From positions 124,001-188,000 of the forward strand of contig CAMXCT020002768.1 in assembly GCA_947184155.2 (NCBI GenBank): DNA of 64,000 nucleotides. Direction: 5' to 3'. Below are positions 55,541 through 64,000 of the stretch, piece after piece; within the stretch, counting starts at the first letter, position 1, and every line of letters starts with the position of its first letter. The translations under genes and the position numbers were made by a program. The notes below the pieces were generated by a model. That model searched no databases. It saw nothing but the letters and a program-made list of their open reading frames with translations, and was not told the DNA's origin. The stretch is from Cladocopium goreaui. Lineage: Eukaryota > Sar > Dinophyceae > Suessiales > Symbiodiniaceae.

Positions 55541-56049
55541 GCTCTGCGAAGATTGGCCCCAGCTGGGTGAATTCATGTTAAATTCGCCATGAAATTTGGA
55601 GATGTGGATTGATGAAATTGATGAAGATTGAGTGTTGAATTTTTGATCCGGAAATTCTCCGTCTGTTCAGGGGGAAGGGGAAGATAATCTAGAGTTTTGA
55701 ATCCCATGAGCTCCACTTATGAGGCTTAAAAGAGCCAGCCATGACTTCAAGGTGCATCACGTTTTGCTCGGCGCAGCCAATAGATTCAATAGATGCAATA
55801 GCAGACTATGGTGAGACATGAACATCATGAATCATATGAATCATGAACCATAGGTTGCCGCCAACAGCTGCACGCCCAAGGTGAACATAGGTGAACCCCT
55901 GGAAATCCTCGAAGAAGGTGAGCCAAATTTGGTGAGCCAAATTTGAGGTCATTGGTGGAGCCAGTGGGAATCATTATTGGGAATGGTTAGTGTAACTATC
56001 CCCAACCTTTTAGGTTGGTGAAATATTGTATTAACCATCATTAACCATC

Positions 56050-56190
56050 ATTAACCTATGAAAACAAGGAGATTTTTCGTCCCCTTCGTTCAAAAAGCCG
56101 CTGCCATGATGGATGCATTGCTGGTCGATGGACTGCCGACCGGGACAGATGCTCGAGCCTGCATCCTCCGTTACAGGAAGCTCCCCCCTA
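56050..56190 (+). CDS. Possible first exon of second TIR-like gene
   Basis: Frame with RFFVPFVQKAAAMMDALLVD then GLPTGTDARACILRYRKLPP, good GC3. ATG codons at 56106 and 56109 could be starts. Assignment to the downstream gene rests on position only. Confidence 0.4.
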
Positions 56191-56533
56191 TGGATCCCAA
56201 GCGATGAACCGTTTTTTTGATGAAAAAGGGATCCCATATTCATGTTGCGCCAAGCTGGCATCAACATATTTTCCGAAATGGACATCATTTGTCGACGGAA
56301 GGTCCTTTGATTGAATTCACCTCCCCTGGGGTAAATATAGAAAGGAAAACCACAATGTTCTCCCAGGAATGATCTGCAAAAGGTCGTTTTCCCATGTTTT
56401 TCAATATTTTTTCATGACAAAAACAAGTTTTGTTCAAGCTGTGATAATTTTACTGCAGGGTAGACCCCTATGTTTGATATTTTGATGGTCATCCAATTTT
56501 TTCTTGGTGAACTACACATCCCCATCCCGGGCC

Positions 56534-56539
56534 CATCCC

Positions 56540-56580
<41 letters not shown>
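56534..56580. repeat. CAT microsatellite
   Basis: About 15 tandem CAT/ATC triplets. Confidence 0.95.
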
Positions 56581-56784
56581 AGTGATCAATCCCGCAAAGA
56601 CGCAAAAAGAAGCAACTCCAATTCAAACACATATTAATAAGTGGCAAATCTAAGATGTTCCATCTTTTTGACTATAAACTTATATATATAATTATATATA
56701 TATATGTATATATACAGAGTGTAACTATATATATATACATACATAGAAATATATACATTATAATTTGTTCCCCATATTTCCAAG

Positions 56785-56966
56785 GATTTTATACCACTCA
56801 CAACGCCTACATTTCCCATTTTGGGATGCTGTCACTCCCGAGGCCTTCGTGGCCGGCCCGCTCCCCGACACCGTCGCAGCGCGGGGTCGCGCCTTGCGCG
56901 GCGCGTTGCGGACGGTGGAAGGAGCGGAAGGACGGGGACATGGCGGAGTTGCCTTGACGGCTGCAG
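56785..56966 (+). CDS. Exon, unknown protein
   Basis: Opens after TTTCCAAG and becomes extremely GC-rich. It reads WDAVTPEAFVAGPLPDTVAA, then RGRALRGALRTVEGAEG, and ends near GCTGCAG before GTGGGG. It may be an upstream exon of the 57.9-kb gene. Confidence 0.45.
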
Positions 56967-56999
56967 GTGGGGGATGGGTGGTATGGGTATGGGATGACA

Positions 57000-57003
57000 G
57001 TAC

Positions 57004-57038
<35 letters not shown>

Positions 57039-57110
57039 TATAATAATATATATTATATAATGATATATATATATATATGTATTATAATGATATATATATA
57101 TATGTTGCTG
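57000..57110. repeat. TA microsatellite
   Basis: Alternating TA with GTATAT and TAATGATAT interruptions. Confidence 0.9.
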
Positions 57111-57431
57111 TAAAATACTATGAAATATCATAATTAATATACTACGATAGTAAAACTAATCATAGTAATATACTAATGGGATGGGTTTAAACACACTATA
57201 TTAACATCATAGACTACAATGGTAATATACTCATGGTGAATATCTGATGTCAGCTGATACTATGAACGGTCTGTCAGATACGGTGAATGATAACTCCAGC
57301 CGTATCAGTTGGGATGATTCTCAGCATGAATTATGATCAGTTTGCCACAGTTTACCATGGATTTACCATAGTTTTTTTTGCCATAAATTACATTAAAGAT
57401 CATTAAAGTACCACATACCAAGATACCATCC

Positions 57432-57532
57432 ATGGATGCAATCGCTGTTCGAAGGTGCTACGATGCTCTTCACAGTCTCTTCTCGCCGGGCGAGGGCACT
57501 GCGTCGTGCTACCAGAGGCGAAGGGGTGGATA
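57432..57532 (+). CDS. Exon, unknown protein
   Basis: The frame MDAIAVRRCYDALHSLFSPG then EGTASCYQRRRG has good GC3. A second frame (FEGATMLFTVSSRRARALRR) is also open. Confidence 0.35.
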
Positions 57533-57772
57533 GGTGTTGGTCCCCCAACTTCAGGGATGACATGATCGTGTAACATCGGACATGACCTTATTACCATTGG
57601 TGTATAAAACTGATAATCAGTGATAATCACTAGTTGAGGATGTTTTTTTTACAATGTAATTAATGGTAAAATGATCCTATTAGCATTTTAGCACATTGGG
57701 ATTACCATTGTGGGGGTATTGCGATATCTTGAATTTTCAGACAAACCTAAATCATGCTCTTTTTTCGGCAGG

Positions 57773-57889
57773 GATGATGAGCCCGGCTCAAGCTCGAGCG
57801 AGCCTCGTCTGGCCGTCTGAATGCAGCAGGTTTCAACGCAAATCCGACGTGTGGAACAGGACGGACTCTTCCGGGCTACAACTGCAGGT
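57773..57889 (+). CDS. Exon preceding TIR-like exon
   Basis: After TTTTCGGCAG the frame reads MMSPAQARASLVWPSECSRF then QRKSDVWNRTDSSGLQLQ and ends at CAG before GTGCTT. GC-rich. The join to 57961 was not resolved, and another frame (VSTQIRRVEQDGLFRATTAG) runs straight into the next exon. Confidence 0.4.
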
Positions 57890-57960
57890 GCTTTGTTCAA
57901 TTTCCATTTTTTAAATTCGATCTTGAAGTACTTCCAAGCCAGCCCAGACCGGACCTCCAG

Positions 57961-59470
57961 GTATGATTCTTTGGAGAGGGTGTCGCAAGTGGATTTCTTT
58001 ATCAGCCATTCTTGGTCATGTCCATCTTGGATGAAACGACTGGCTCTGTGTCATTGCCTCAACCTGAACTTGGCCATTGGATCATGTGCCTTTGCTTTCC
58101 TGCTGGCCATTCTGATCTTGATAGTACATGCAGGTAGCATCGCCGCAGTGGCACAGCAAGATCCAGCACTGAGGTACGTTCTTTTATTGTTGTGGCCGTT
58201 CTTGATGTTTCTGGGCACGTATCTCTTTGGACATTTGCTGTGCCCGCGCAGGTTTTGGATCGATCAGGTCTGTGTCCATCCATCCGATCCGGAGGTGAAG
58301 TCAAGAACCCTACAGGCTATTCCCGCCTTCGTAGCTCAGTCAAAGCAGATGCTGGTGATTTGGGATGATACTTATTGGCAAAGACTCTGGTGCAATTATG
58401 AGGTCGCTGTTTATGTGAAAGCTTCTTCAGCACGGCCCATACGCTTTGTGCCAGTCTGGATGCCTTTGTGGGTCTTGTCGTGCTTCACTTTTTTGACTTT
58501 GATGTGCTTCTTGAGTCTTGGAGAAGTCTGGTCTTACCAACTGGATTTGGATTCAAGGCTTTCATGCATGATCTCTTTCATGATGTATCAAGCGCCCATG
58601 AATGTGGTTTGGGCAGGATGCTGTGCTTTGCCTAGTTTCTGGCTGTGCGCGCGGAAAGTGCAGAAACACGAGTTGATGCTGAACCAGATGAAGCACTTCG
58701 ACATTCGAAGTACTGAGTGCACAGTGGAAAGTGACCGTGCAGTCATCCAGCAACAAATTGTGAACCTCTTTGATGAAGCCTTGGAGCCTCCGCTTCAAGT
58801 CCCTTTTGGAACTGTTCCCGATATGCCAGATGCTCCTTTGGTGTCTCCGGAAGTGCTTTGGGACATCCGTGATATCACTAGCTACCCGACTCGTGATGAA
58901 ATCCTGGACCAGTTCAATGCATATGTGAGGGGCCCATTGCGTGAAAGCGTTGAGGCATCCACAGGGAAAGAGGATTATTTCCCTCTCAACTCTTGCATCG
59001 CGGCTATCTTGCCAATGATTTTAGGTGGCTTCACGATTGCGTTTGGGTGTGATGGCCGTGCAGATTGTGAGCAGTCAGCCTCGTACTGGGGGTATGCTTC
59101 GGTCAGCCAGTACATGATTTGCAATGTGTTTGCATGTGGAGTACAGATTCCCTTGACGTGGATCCTCATGTTTCCTTTGATGTTGCGAAGCACCAGCCTG
59201 GTAACCCGAGCCATGTCAAGTGAGTCAAGTGGAACTTGGCAGACACTTGTGGGTGCATCTCTTACAGGATTGGTGCTTGCTGCCTGTATGTTTTCCATAA
59301 ATTTTCAATACATCTTATTTCTCTTGGTCGTCATCAATTATTCCGCACTATGTTTGGGCGCGTATGTGTCCTGCTTTGCCATTGAATTCTTGGCATTGTG
59401 GTTTTGCTTCTTCAGGACCCCAGCCCAAAACTCCTCACGATGTTTTGCCGTTTCTGCTTTAAAAGCTTGA
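57961..59470 (+). CDS. TIR-like multi-pass membrane protein, single long exon
   Basis: Open for about 500 codons to TGA; the frame remains open back to 57821. Near the start VDFFISHSWSCPSWMKRL matches the FDTFLSHDW motif of the 41-49-kb gene. Further collinear matches are WIDQVCVHPSD, WQRLWCNYEVAVY, HFDIRSTEC and QFNAYVRGPL. About eight hydrophobic segments alternate with soluble loops, including LAIGSCAFAFLLAILILIV and CIAAILPMILGGFTIAFG. The Cys/His cluster of the paralogue is reduced. It is uninterrupted where the paralogue has about ten introns. The F-x-S-H-x-W start resembles TIR folds, but no NADase residue was verified. Confidence 0.8.
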
Positions 59471-59810
59471 CGTCGAAGACGGAAGGCAAACATATGCACA
59501 AATGAAATTTACTTGCTGAAAAACAGCAAGATTTCCCTGAAGTTGCATGAGTTTCGCGTGGTCCTGTGACAGTTTTTGCACATTGTCGCGCAACTTAAAA
59601 CAATTTGCTGACAGACACCTTGTATTTTTTTGGGGTGCGGCAAAACATTTTGCCACAACATCTTGCCACAACAAAAGTTGGTTGGTTGTTGATGATGATG
59701 ATGATGACTACTATTATCAGTATTCATATATTATATATTTTTTCTTTTAATAAATATTATATACTACTGTATTATATACTATATATAATTCCTGGGTTAC
59801 CACATCAATT

Positions 59811-59915
59811 TAAACCCTCTGGTAAACTCACATGGCCATCGAACTATCATCATCTTTAAGTTCGGTAAATCATCGAACGAACCATGGGCCGTGGCTTCCA
59901 TGTGGTTCCTGTAGT
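59811..59915. repeat. Family A element, decayed copy
   Basis: Left AAACCCTCTGGTAAACTCAC. The right arm is recognisable (GGCTTCCATGTGG) but its end is lost. Confidence 0.5.
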
Positions 59916-60084
59916 ATGGGAAATCAGCTCCAGAATGGTCTCATTTCTTATTCTTGAATCATTGTATGACGCAGTGAGGAAGCTTTTCTTTTGGCATCTG
60001 AAGAGATGCAGACAACTTTTGCATTAAAACTGGTTTTTAGAATCATCCTCTTCCCAGTTTACATTGCCTTGCCATTTTACGGTA

Positions 60085-60215
60085 TACACTCTGGTTATTT
60101 AAGATAGCGAACTGGAAAATCACCATTTAAAATGATAAATATATAGGGATTCATCATCCATATGTGGACCATTTCCATAGTTATGAAACAAATTACCACA
60201 GGGATCCAGAGGGTA
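60085..60215. repeat. Family A element, copy 17
   Basis: 131 bp, left TACACTCTGGTTATTTAAG, right end CCAGAGGGTA preceded by an extra CCACAGGGAT. Confidence 0.7.
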
Positions 60216-60443
60216 TGTCACCTATAGATTCCCTATTAGCTTGATGATTTTCCCAGCTATAAACCTCCATTTTTAGCATGTATTGGGAGCATGTATGTCC
60301 CTGCTGTTGATGGTTAGCATCCTCATTAGTACATTGATATTAATTCATCATTAATAGTATGTTAACCTGTAATATATTAATATCAGTATAGTATGTTGCT
60401 GTTATTCGTATACTATCACTATAACCAATTTCTGGATGTCCAG

Positions 60444-61809
60444 CACCAAACTTGTCGATTCAGGCGCTGGCACGATGTCTGACCTGTCCAAGCAGATGCG
60501 ACAGCAGCGAAAGCAGTTCGAAGCTTCGATGGAGAATGATGAGGATCTTGCCGGGGGGGGGTACCATCTAACGAACATAGCTATCCCAGAGGATCCATGT
60601 ATGGAATATTTACCTACATTGACCCCTAAAGTAATTTAAAATAATCCCAATGTAGGTAAATATTCCATACATGGATCCTTAGGGTATGGAAAATGGATGA
60701 ACATGGGCCATTTAGTTCCTTGATTTACCTATTCAACGGGGTGATGTCCATAGCTTTTTTTTGGTTTACCACAGGGTTAATTTTGACCAAATTTGGATTC
60801 AACTTCGTTAACATAGGTTGATTCCAACAAATATCAAGATTTGAGTTCCAGGAATGAATATTTTGAACCAGTTCTTGAAGCAAAATTTGATTCCAGTAAC
60901 GAAATGTAACAAGGCTAACAGACCAAATTCAAAAATACGAATCTGAAACCAAAAGTTTTGGTTTCTATTTGAGAACTCAAACAACTTAAAGAATTCCAGA
61001 TTTTTTAAATGTCCGTTCGCCAAAGAACTTGTTGGTATTGACTCATGTTGACAGAGGACTCAGCCGACCAACTGGACCACACGTCCAAAATCTCAACCAA
61101 CGCATCATCCAACTGAAACATGTGGAAACTAAAAAGCCAAAGCTACTTGGTAAATCTTGGCAAACAGCACTACTCAGTGAGCTCCAAGTTGTACCTATAA
61201 TATCCTATAATTAGATTCTCAATTCACCCAGTTCAGTACCCGGTAATTTTGACCCAGTCCCCAGAGTTTTTTTGGTGGGTCAAAAATCTGCAGATTCTGC
61301 AGATGTTGGAACCACAACAAAAAACGGAGATTTTGGGATCCTTCGGCAGCAACTCCGTTCCAGGAGTTGAAGTTGATGATGCAAGGCCTTCGTGGTTCAG
61401 GCGCTGAGCGATGCTTTATTGCCATGTTTTGGAGATGGAATTCTCGGAGAGGATCGGAGTTGTTTGACTTGGGCATTAAAAAAGTTGGATATGTCAAGAA
61501 AATATATTGGGGGTTATACATATTTAGATATAATATAATATAATATATATATAATGATATATAGTTACATAATATATATATATAGGTATATATTATATTA
61601 TATATTATATTATATATTATATTATATATTATATATACAGTCCACTCTTAAAATTGCCATTGCCAATGTTAAAAAAAACATGATCACCATCAGAGACAGC
61701 CGTTTCTCGGTTTCTGGGTTCCCCGACTCGCCAGGTTTGAACGACAGCGATCGGCAGATCGAGGGCTTAGAGATGCGCCTGGTGGATGTGCCAACGGATC
61801 AGGCAACTC
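60444..61809 (+). CDS. Three-exon fragment, unknown protein
   Basis: Exons are 60444-60549 (or 60560), 61364-61400 and 61735-61809. The second and third join with matching phase 1/2 inside a Gly codon. The first joins in phase 0 if a GC donor at 60550 is used. The product reads STKLVDSGAGTMSDLSKQMR, then QQRKQFEASMENDED, then LKLMMQGLRGSG, then LNDSDRQIEGLEMRLVDVPT. It is a charged, probably helical segment that looks like a conserved cytoplasmic protein, but I cannot name the family. The family A-related palindrome starts at the first donor. Further exons likely lie outside the resolved part. Confidence 0.55.
60561..60690. repeat. Perfect 31-bp inverted repeat in family A-like ends
   Basis: The arms at 60591-60621 and 60648-60678 are exact reverse complements, each beginning or ending with GGATCC, around a 26-bp loop. 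The outer left bases (TACCATCTAACGAACATAGC) recall family A. Confidence 0.8.
61538..61637. repeat. TA/TATATTATAT microsatellite
   Basis: Includes tandem TATATTATAT decamers. Confidence 0.9.
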
Positions 61810-61857
61810 GTGGGATGCATGGTTTCAGGGTGATGAATTGGGGTGATATTTTGGGAT

Positions 61858-61931
61858 ATACCCTGGGTTTCACCATTTTTAATAGGTAAATCAACTATAA
61901 ATGGTTAGTTTACTATTTACCAGAGGGTGTA
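61858..61931. repeat. Family A element, internally deleted
   Basis: 74 bp, left TACCCTGGGTTTCACC, right ATTTACCAGAGGGTG. Confidence 0.6.
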
Positions 61932-61969
61932 TCAACATGTATCAACATGATCAAACTCATCAACATCAT

Positions 61970-62081
61970 CTGGTTGATTGTTTAGAACATGTATTTTATT
62001 TTTAATTAATATGAATGGATGTCATCCTTCCCATTGACGAACTCCATCATTTTTCAAGATGATTATTGCACCACCAACCAG
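61970..62081 (+). repeat. Family B element, copy 10
   Basis: 112 bp, diverged left end CTGGTTGATTGTTTAGAAC, right end CACCACCAACCAG. Confidence 0.8.
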
Positions 62082-62296
62082 TATCATGGTGGATGATGTT
62101 GGATGATGTTGGATGGGACCGGCAGACCAGACGGTCATGACATACGAGGCGGATCTTGCCCAGTGGTAGTGGGACTCTACCAGTTGTACCCAGCCAGGGC
62201 CATAGTCATCAAAAAGTGCCAACAAAACTGGATATAAGATGTTGTAAGTCCCACCAACTATCCATAACCGCCCATAAATCTAAGAGTCAACCGGCT

Positions 62297-62355
62297 TACC
62301 CTCTATTTAACATAGCTATTGAAAATGGCCCATTTCGTTGGGTCTTCTAAAAAAC
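62297..62355. repeat. Family A element, truncated
   Basis: Left arm only (ATTTAACATAGCTATTG). Confidence 0.5.
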
Positions 62356-62409
62356 CATATGGTTCCAATCACAACTCCTGGCTTCACGGGGCTCCAGTGG
62401 CCCCGTCAG

Positions 62410-62496
62410 GAGTCAGGCTTGCCGTTGTCCTACGACCCGGAGATCCTGCGAGAGTACTTCGATGGGCTTCCAGGGCTGCAGTTCCAGAGGCGCCGG
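62410..62496 (+). CDS. Possible ABC1/UbiB-like kinase exon
   Basis: After CCCCGTCAG the frame reads ESGLPLSYDPEILREYFDGL then PGLQFQRR and ends at CGG before GTGCGA. The pattern Y-D-P-x2-L-x2-Y-F ... Q-R-R resembles the N-terminal segment of plastid and mitochondrial ABC1 (AarF/UbiB) kinases. No catalytic motif lies in the window, so this is only a resemblance over about 25 residues. Confidence 0.3.
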
Positions 62497-63014
62497 GTGC
62501 GACCGGCCTGGGACCTTTGTTTGGGATCCCTTTTTTGGGATGGGAAATTTATGGAAATTTATGATGGAAATGGATCGGAGTTATAGGAGCGCAATTGTTT
62601 GTTGATGGATGTATCAATATGTATCATTTGGTTCAAGGACTTCCATTTTTAACTTTTTTTGAATATGAGGTGACATGAGGTTGCTATGGAAGAGGATTTA
62701 TCACGACACATTTTCCATATCTGGGTTCACCCACTGTGCTTTTGTAGGAGATTTGCCCCACGGAAGTCCTGCAATATCCATCAGAAACTGGGCCGAGAAT
62801 GACGCCATAAGCCATTCATCTTAGTATGACTCGGAAATCGGGTACCAAAAAAAACACGCAGTTCTTCATAGTTTATGCTTCTATTAGTCACTTATTAGTC
62901 TATGAGATTCTGTCATCTTATATAAGACAAATCACCACATTAGTATCAACATTACATAGTTTTCTATCATATCAATCCCAAAATGGGTGTTATACTTTAG
63001 TTTTGAACCATAAT

Positions 63015-63118
63015 TACCCTCTGGTAATTTAACATAGCTATTGAAAATGACCATTTATAGTGAGTTTTCCCATTAAAAGTGGTGATTTTCCATAGCTATG
63101 TTAAATTACTAGAGGGTA
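63015..63118. repeat. Family A element, copy 18
   Basis: 104 bp, intact ends, reverse centre. Confidence 0.85.
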
Positions 63119-63299
63119 CCATTAAGTAGCCATAGAACGCGTGGCAAACCTTACCAGTGGCCTTGATCTGTCCAGGATTCTCCAGATCATCAGCGACTCC
63201 GACGCAGGGTGTCACCATGCTCGAGAGAGGATGTTCTTTTTCTACTGCAATCCCAGAATCATCCATTGTAGAACATCATGGTAGTACAAACACCTATGT

Positions 63300-63530
63300 A
63301 TATAATAATAATAATAAAAATACTACTAATAATAATTAATAATAATAATGATAATAATAATAATAAAAATACTAATAATAATAATAAAAATACTAATAAT
63401 AATAATTAATAATAATAATGATAATAATAATAAAAATACTAATAATAATAATTAATAATAATAATAAAAAAAATACTAATAATAATAATTAATAATAATA
63501 ATAATATAATAATATTAATAATAATATATA
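63300..63530. repeat. AAT microsatellite with AAAATACT interruptions
   Basis: AATAAT triplets with AAAAATACTAATAATAAT units repeated several times, so a higher-order repeat. Confidence 0.9.
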
Positions 63531-64000
63531 CATAGTAAATCTAATATAGGAGTACGTATCTATGGGCAGGAAATGATATTGTAGTCCTTTACATATCCTT
63601 GCTACGTTGTGAGAAACTCTGAGCTTGGTATCGACGGTGATAATGGCTGCTGGATCCTGTTGTCCAGGGTTGGAGGGTGGAACTGTAGGAACCCTCTACA
63701 GCCCATGGTTTTTGTATATTTTTACCATGGTTTTTGATGGAAAAGAAATGGTGTTTCCTTTTTTAAAGAAATATATTCCTCTTATAATTTTTGATGGTAT
63801 TTTGATGGTATATAAACCATGGTTTTCCCGAGGTACGGGAGCGCCATTGATTGGAAGCCTCGTTCGGCAGCCCAGCATTTGGCTAATGCCATGGATGGCC
63901 AGGGTGTCCTCCGGTAACCTCCATTTGCGGACGGGATTTTCCATGATTTTCTTGTGCGACGAACTACTCATGAGCTCTGATTCTAGAGGCTTTCAAGGCT

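Larger units (their letters stand above)
59471..60443. other. Intergenic region
   Basis: No exon recognised. A short - strand frame (59459-59674) contains FKLRDNVQKLSQDHAKLMQL and could be a fragment of something real, but has no other support. Two family A copies are present. Confidence 0.4.

Noticed and set aside
57790..57800. GGCTCAAG just upstream of the single-exon TIR-like paralogue
   Set aside because: Only eight bases match the spliced-leader 3' end, and it falls inside a coding-like exon; too short to claim a retroposition scar.
59459..59674. Short - strand frame with a coiled-coil-like stretch
   Set aside because: It lies just after the stop of the + strand gene and overlaps its likely 3' untranslated region; no other support.

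Overview
The window reads as nuclear DNA of a dinoflagellate, most likely a Symbiodiniaceae-type alga. The evidence is short, GC-rich exons with high GC3, scattered in AT-rich introns that begin with GT, GC or GA. All convincing host genes lie on the + strand. Short palindromic repeats recur many times, and a dinoflagellate-style Ty1/copia retrotransposon is present. There are no bacterial operons, rRNA genes, tRNA genes or CRISPR arrays. Gene models were assembled by eye from reading frame, codon third-position GC and splice phase, so exon ends are approximate unless a phase match is stated.

Layout. 1-2570 is AT-rich noncoding DNA with microsatellites. 2571-8310 holds orphan coding-like exons. 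9678-11307 is the phase-consistent start of an EF-hand protein gene. Its possible later exons lie at 26164-29099, beyond an antisense 7.4-kb copia element (14715-22145) that interrupts a TA/GATAT microsatellite. 30260-38898 holds exons of an unrecognised gene, with a phase-consistent run at 32777-34326. 40901-49268 is a multi-exon membrane protein with a TIR-like motif (F-D-x-F-L-S-H-x-W). 50554-55540 is an unrecognised multi-exon gene. 56050-59470 ends in one 1.5-kb exon coding for a paralogue of the 41-49-kb protein. 60444-61809 is a three-exon fragment of unknown function. 62410-62496 may be the first exon of an ABC1/UbiB-like kinase gene.

The most unusual content is the set of short repeat families, here called A-H. 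Family A (about 105 bp, palindromic, ends CCCTCTGGT, TA target) occurs more than 35 times. In at least seven introns it starts within about 20 bp of the predicted splice donor. Family E ends in TTTACCCAG, and all three copies end exactly at the acceptor of a coding exon. Family D has one copy inside a 16-bp direct duplication next to coding-like DNA. These patterns match what is expected of introners, which are transposable elements that create introns.
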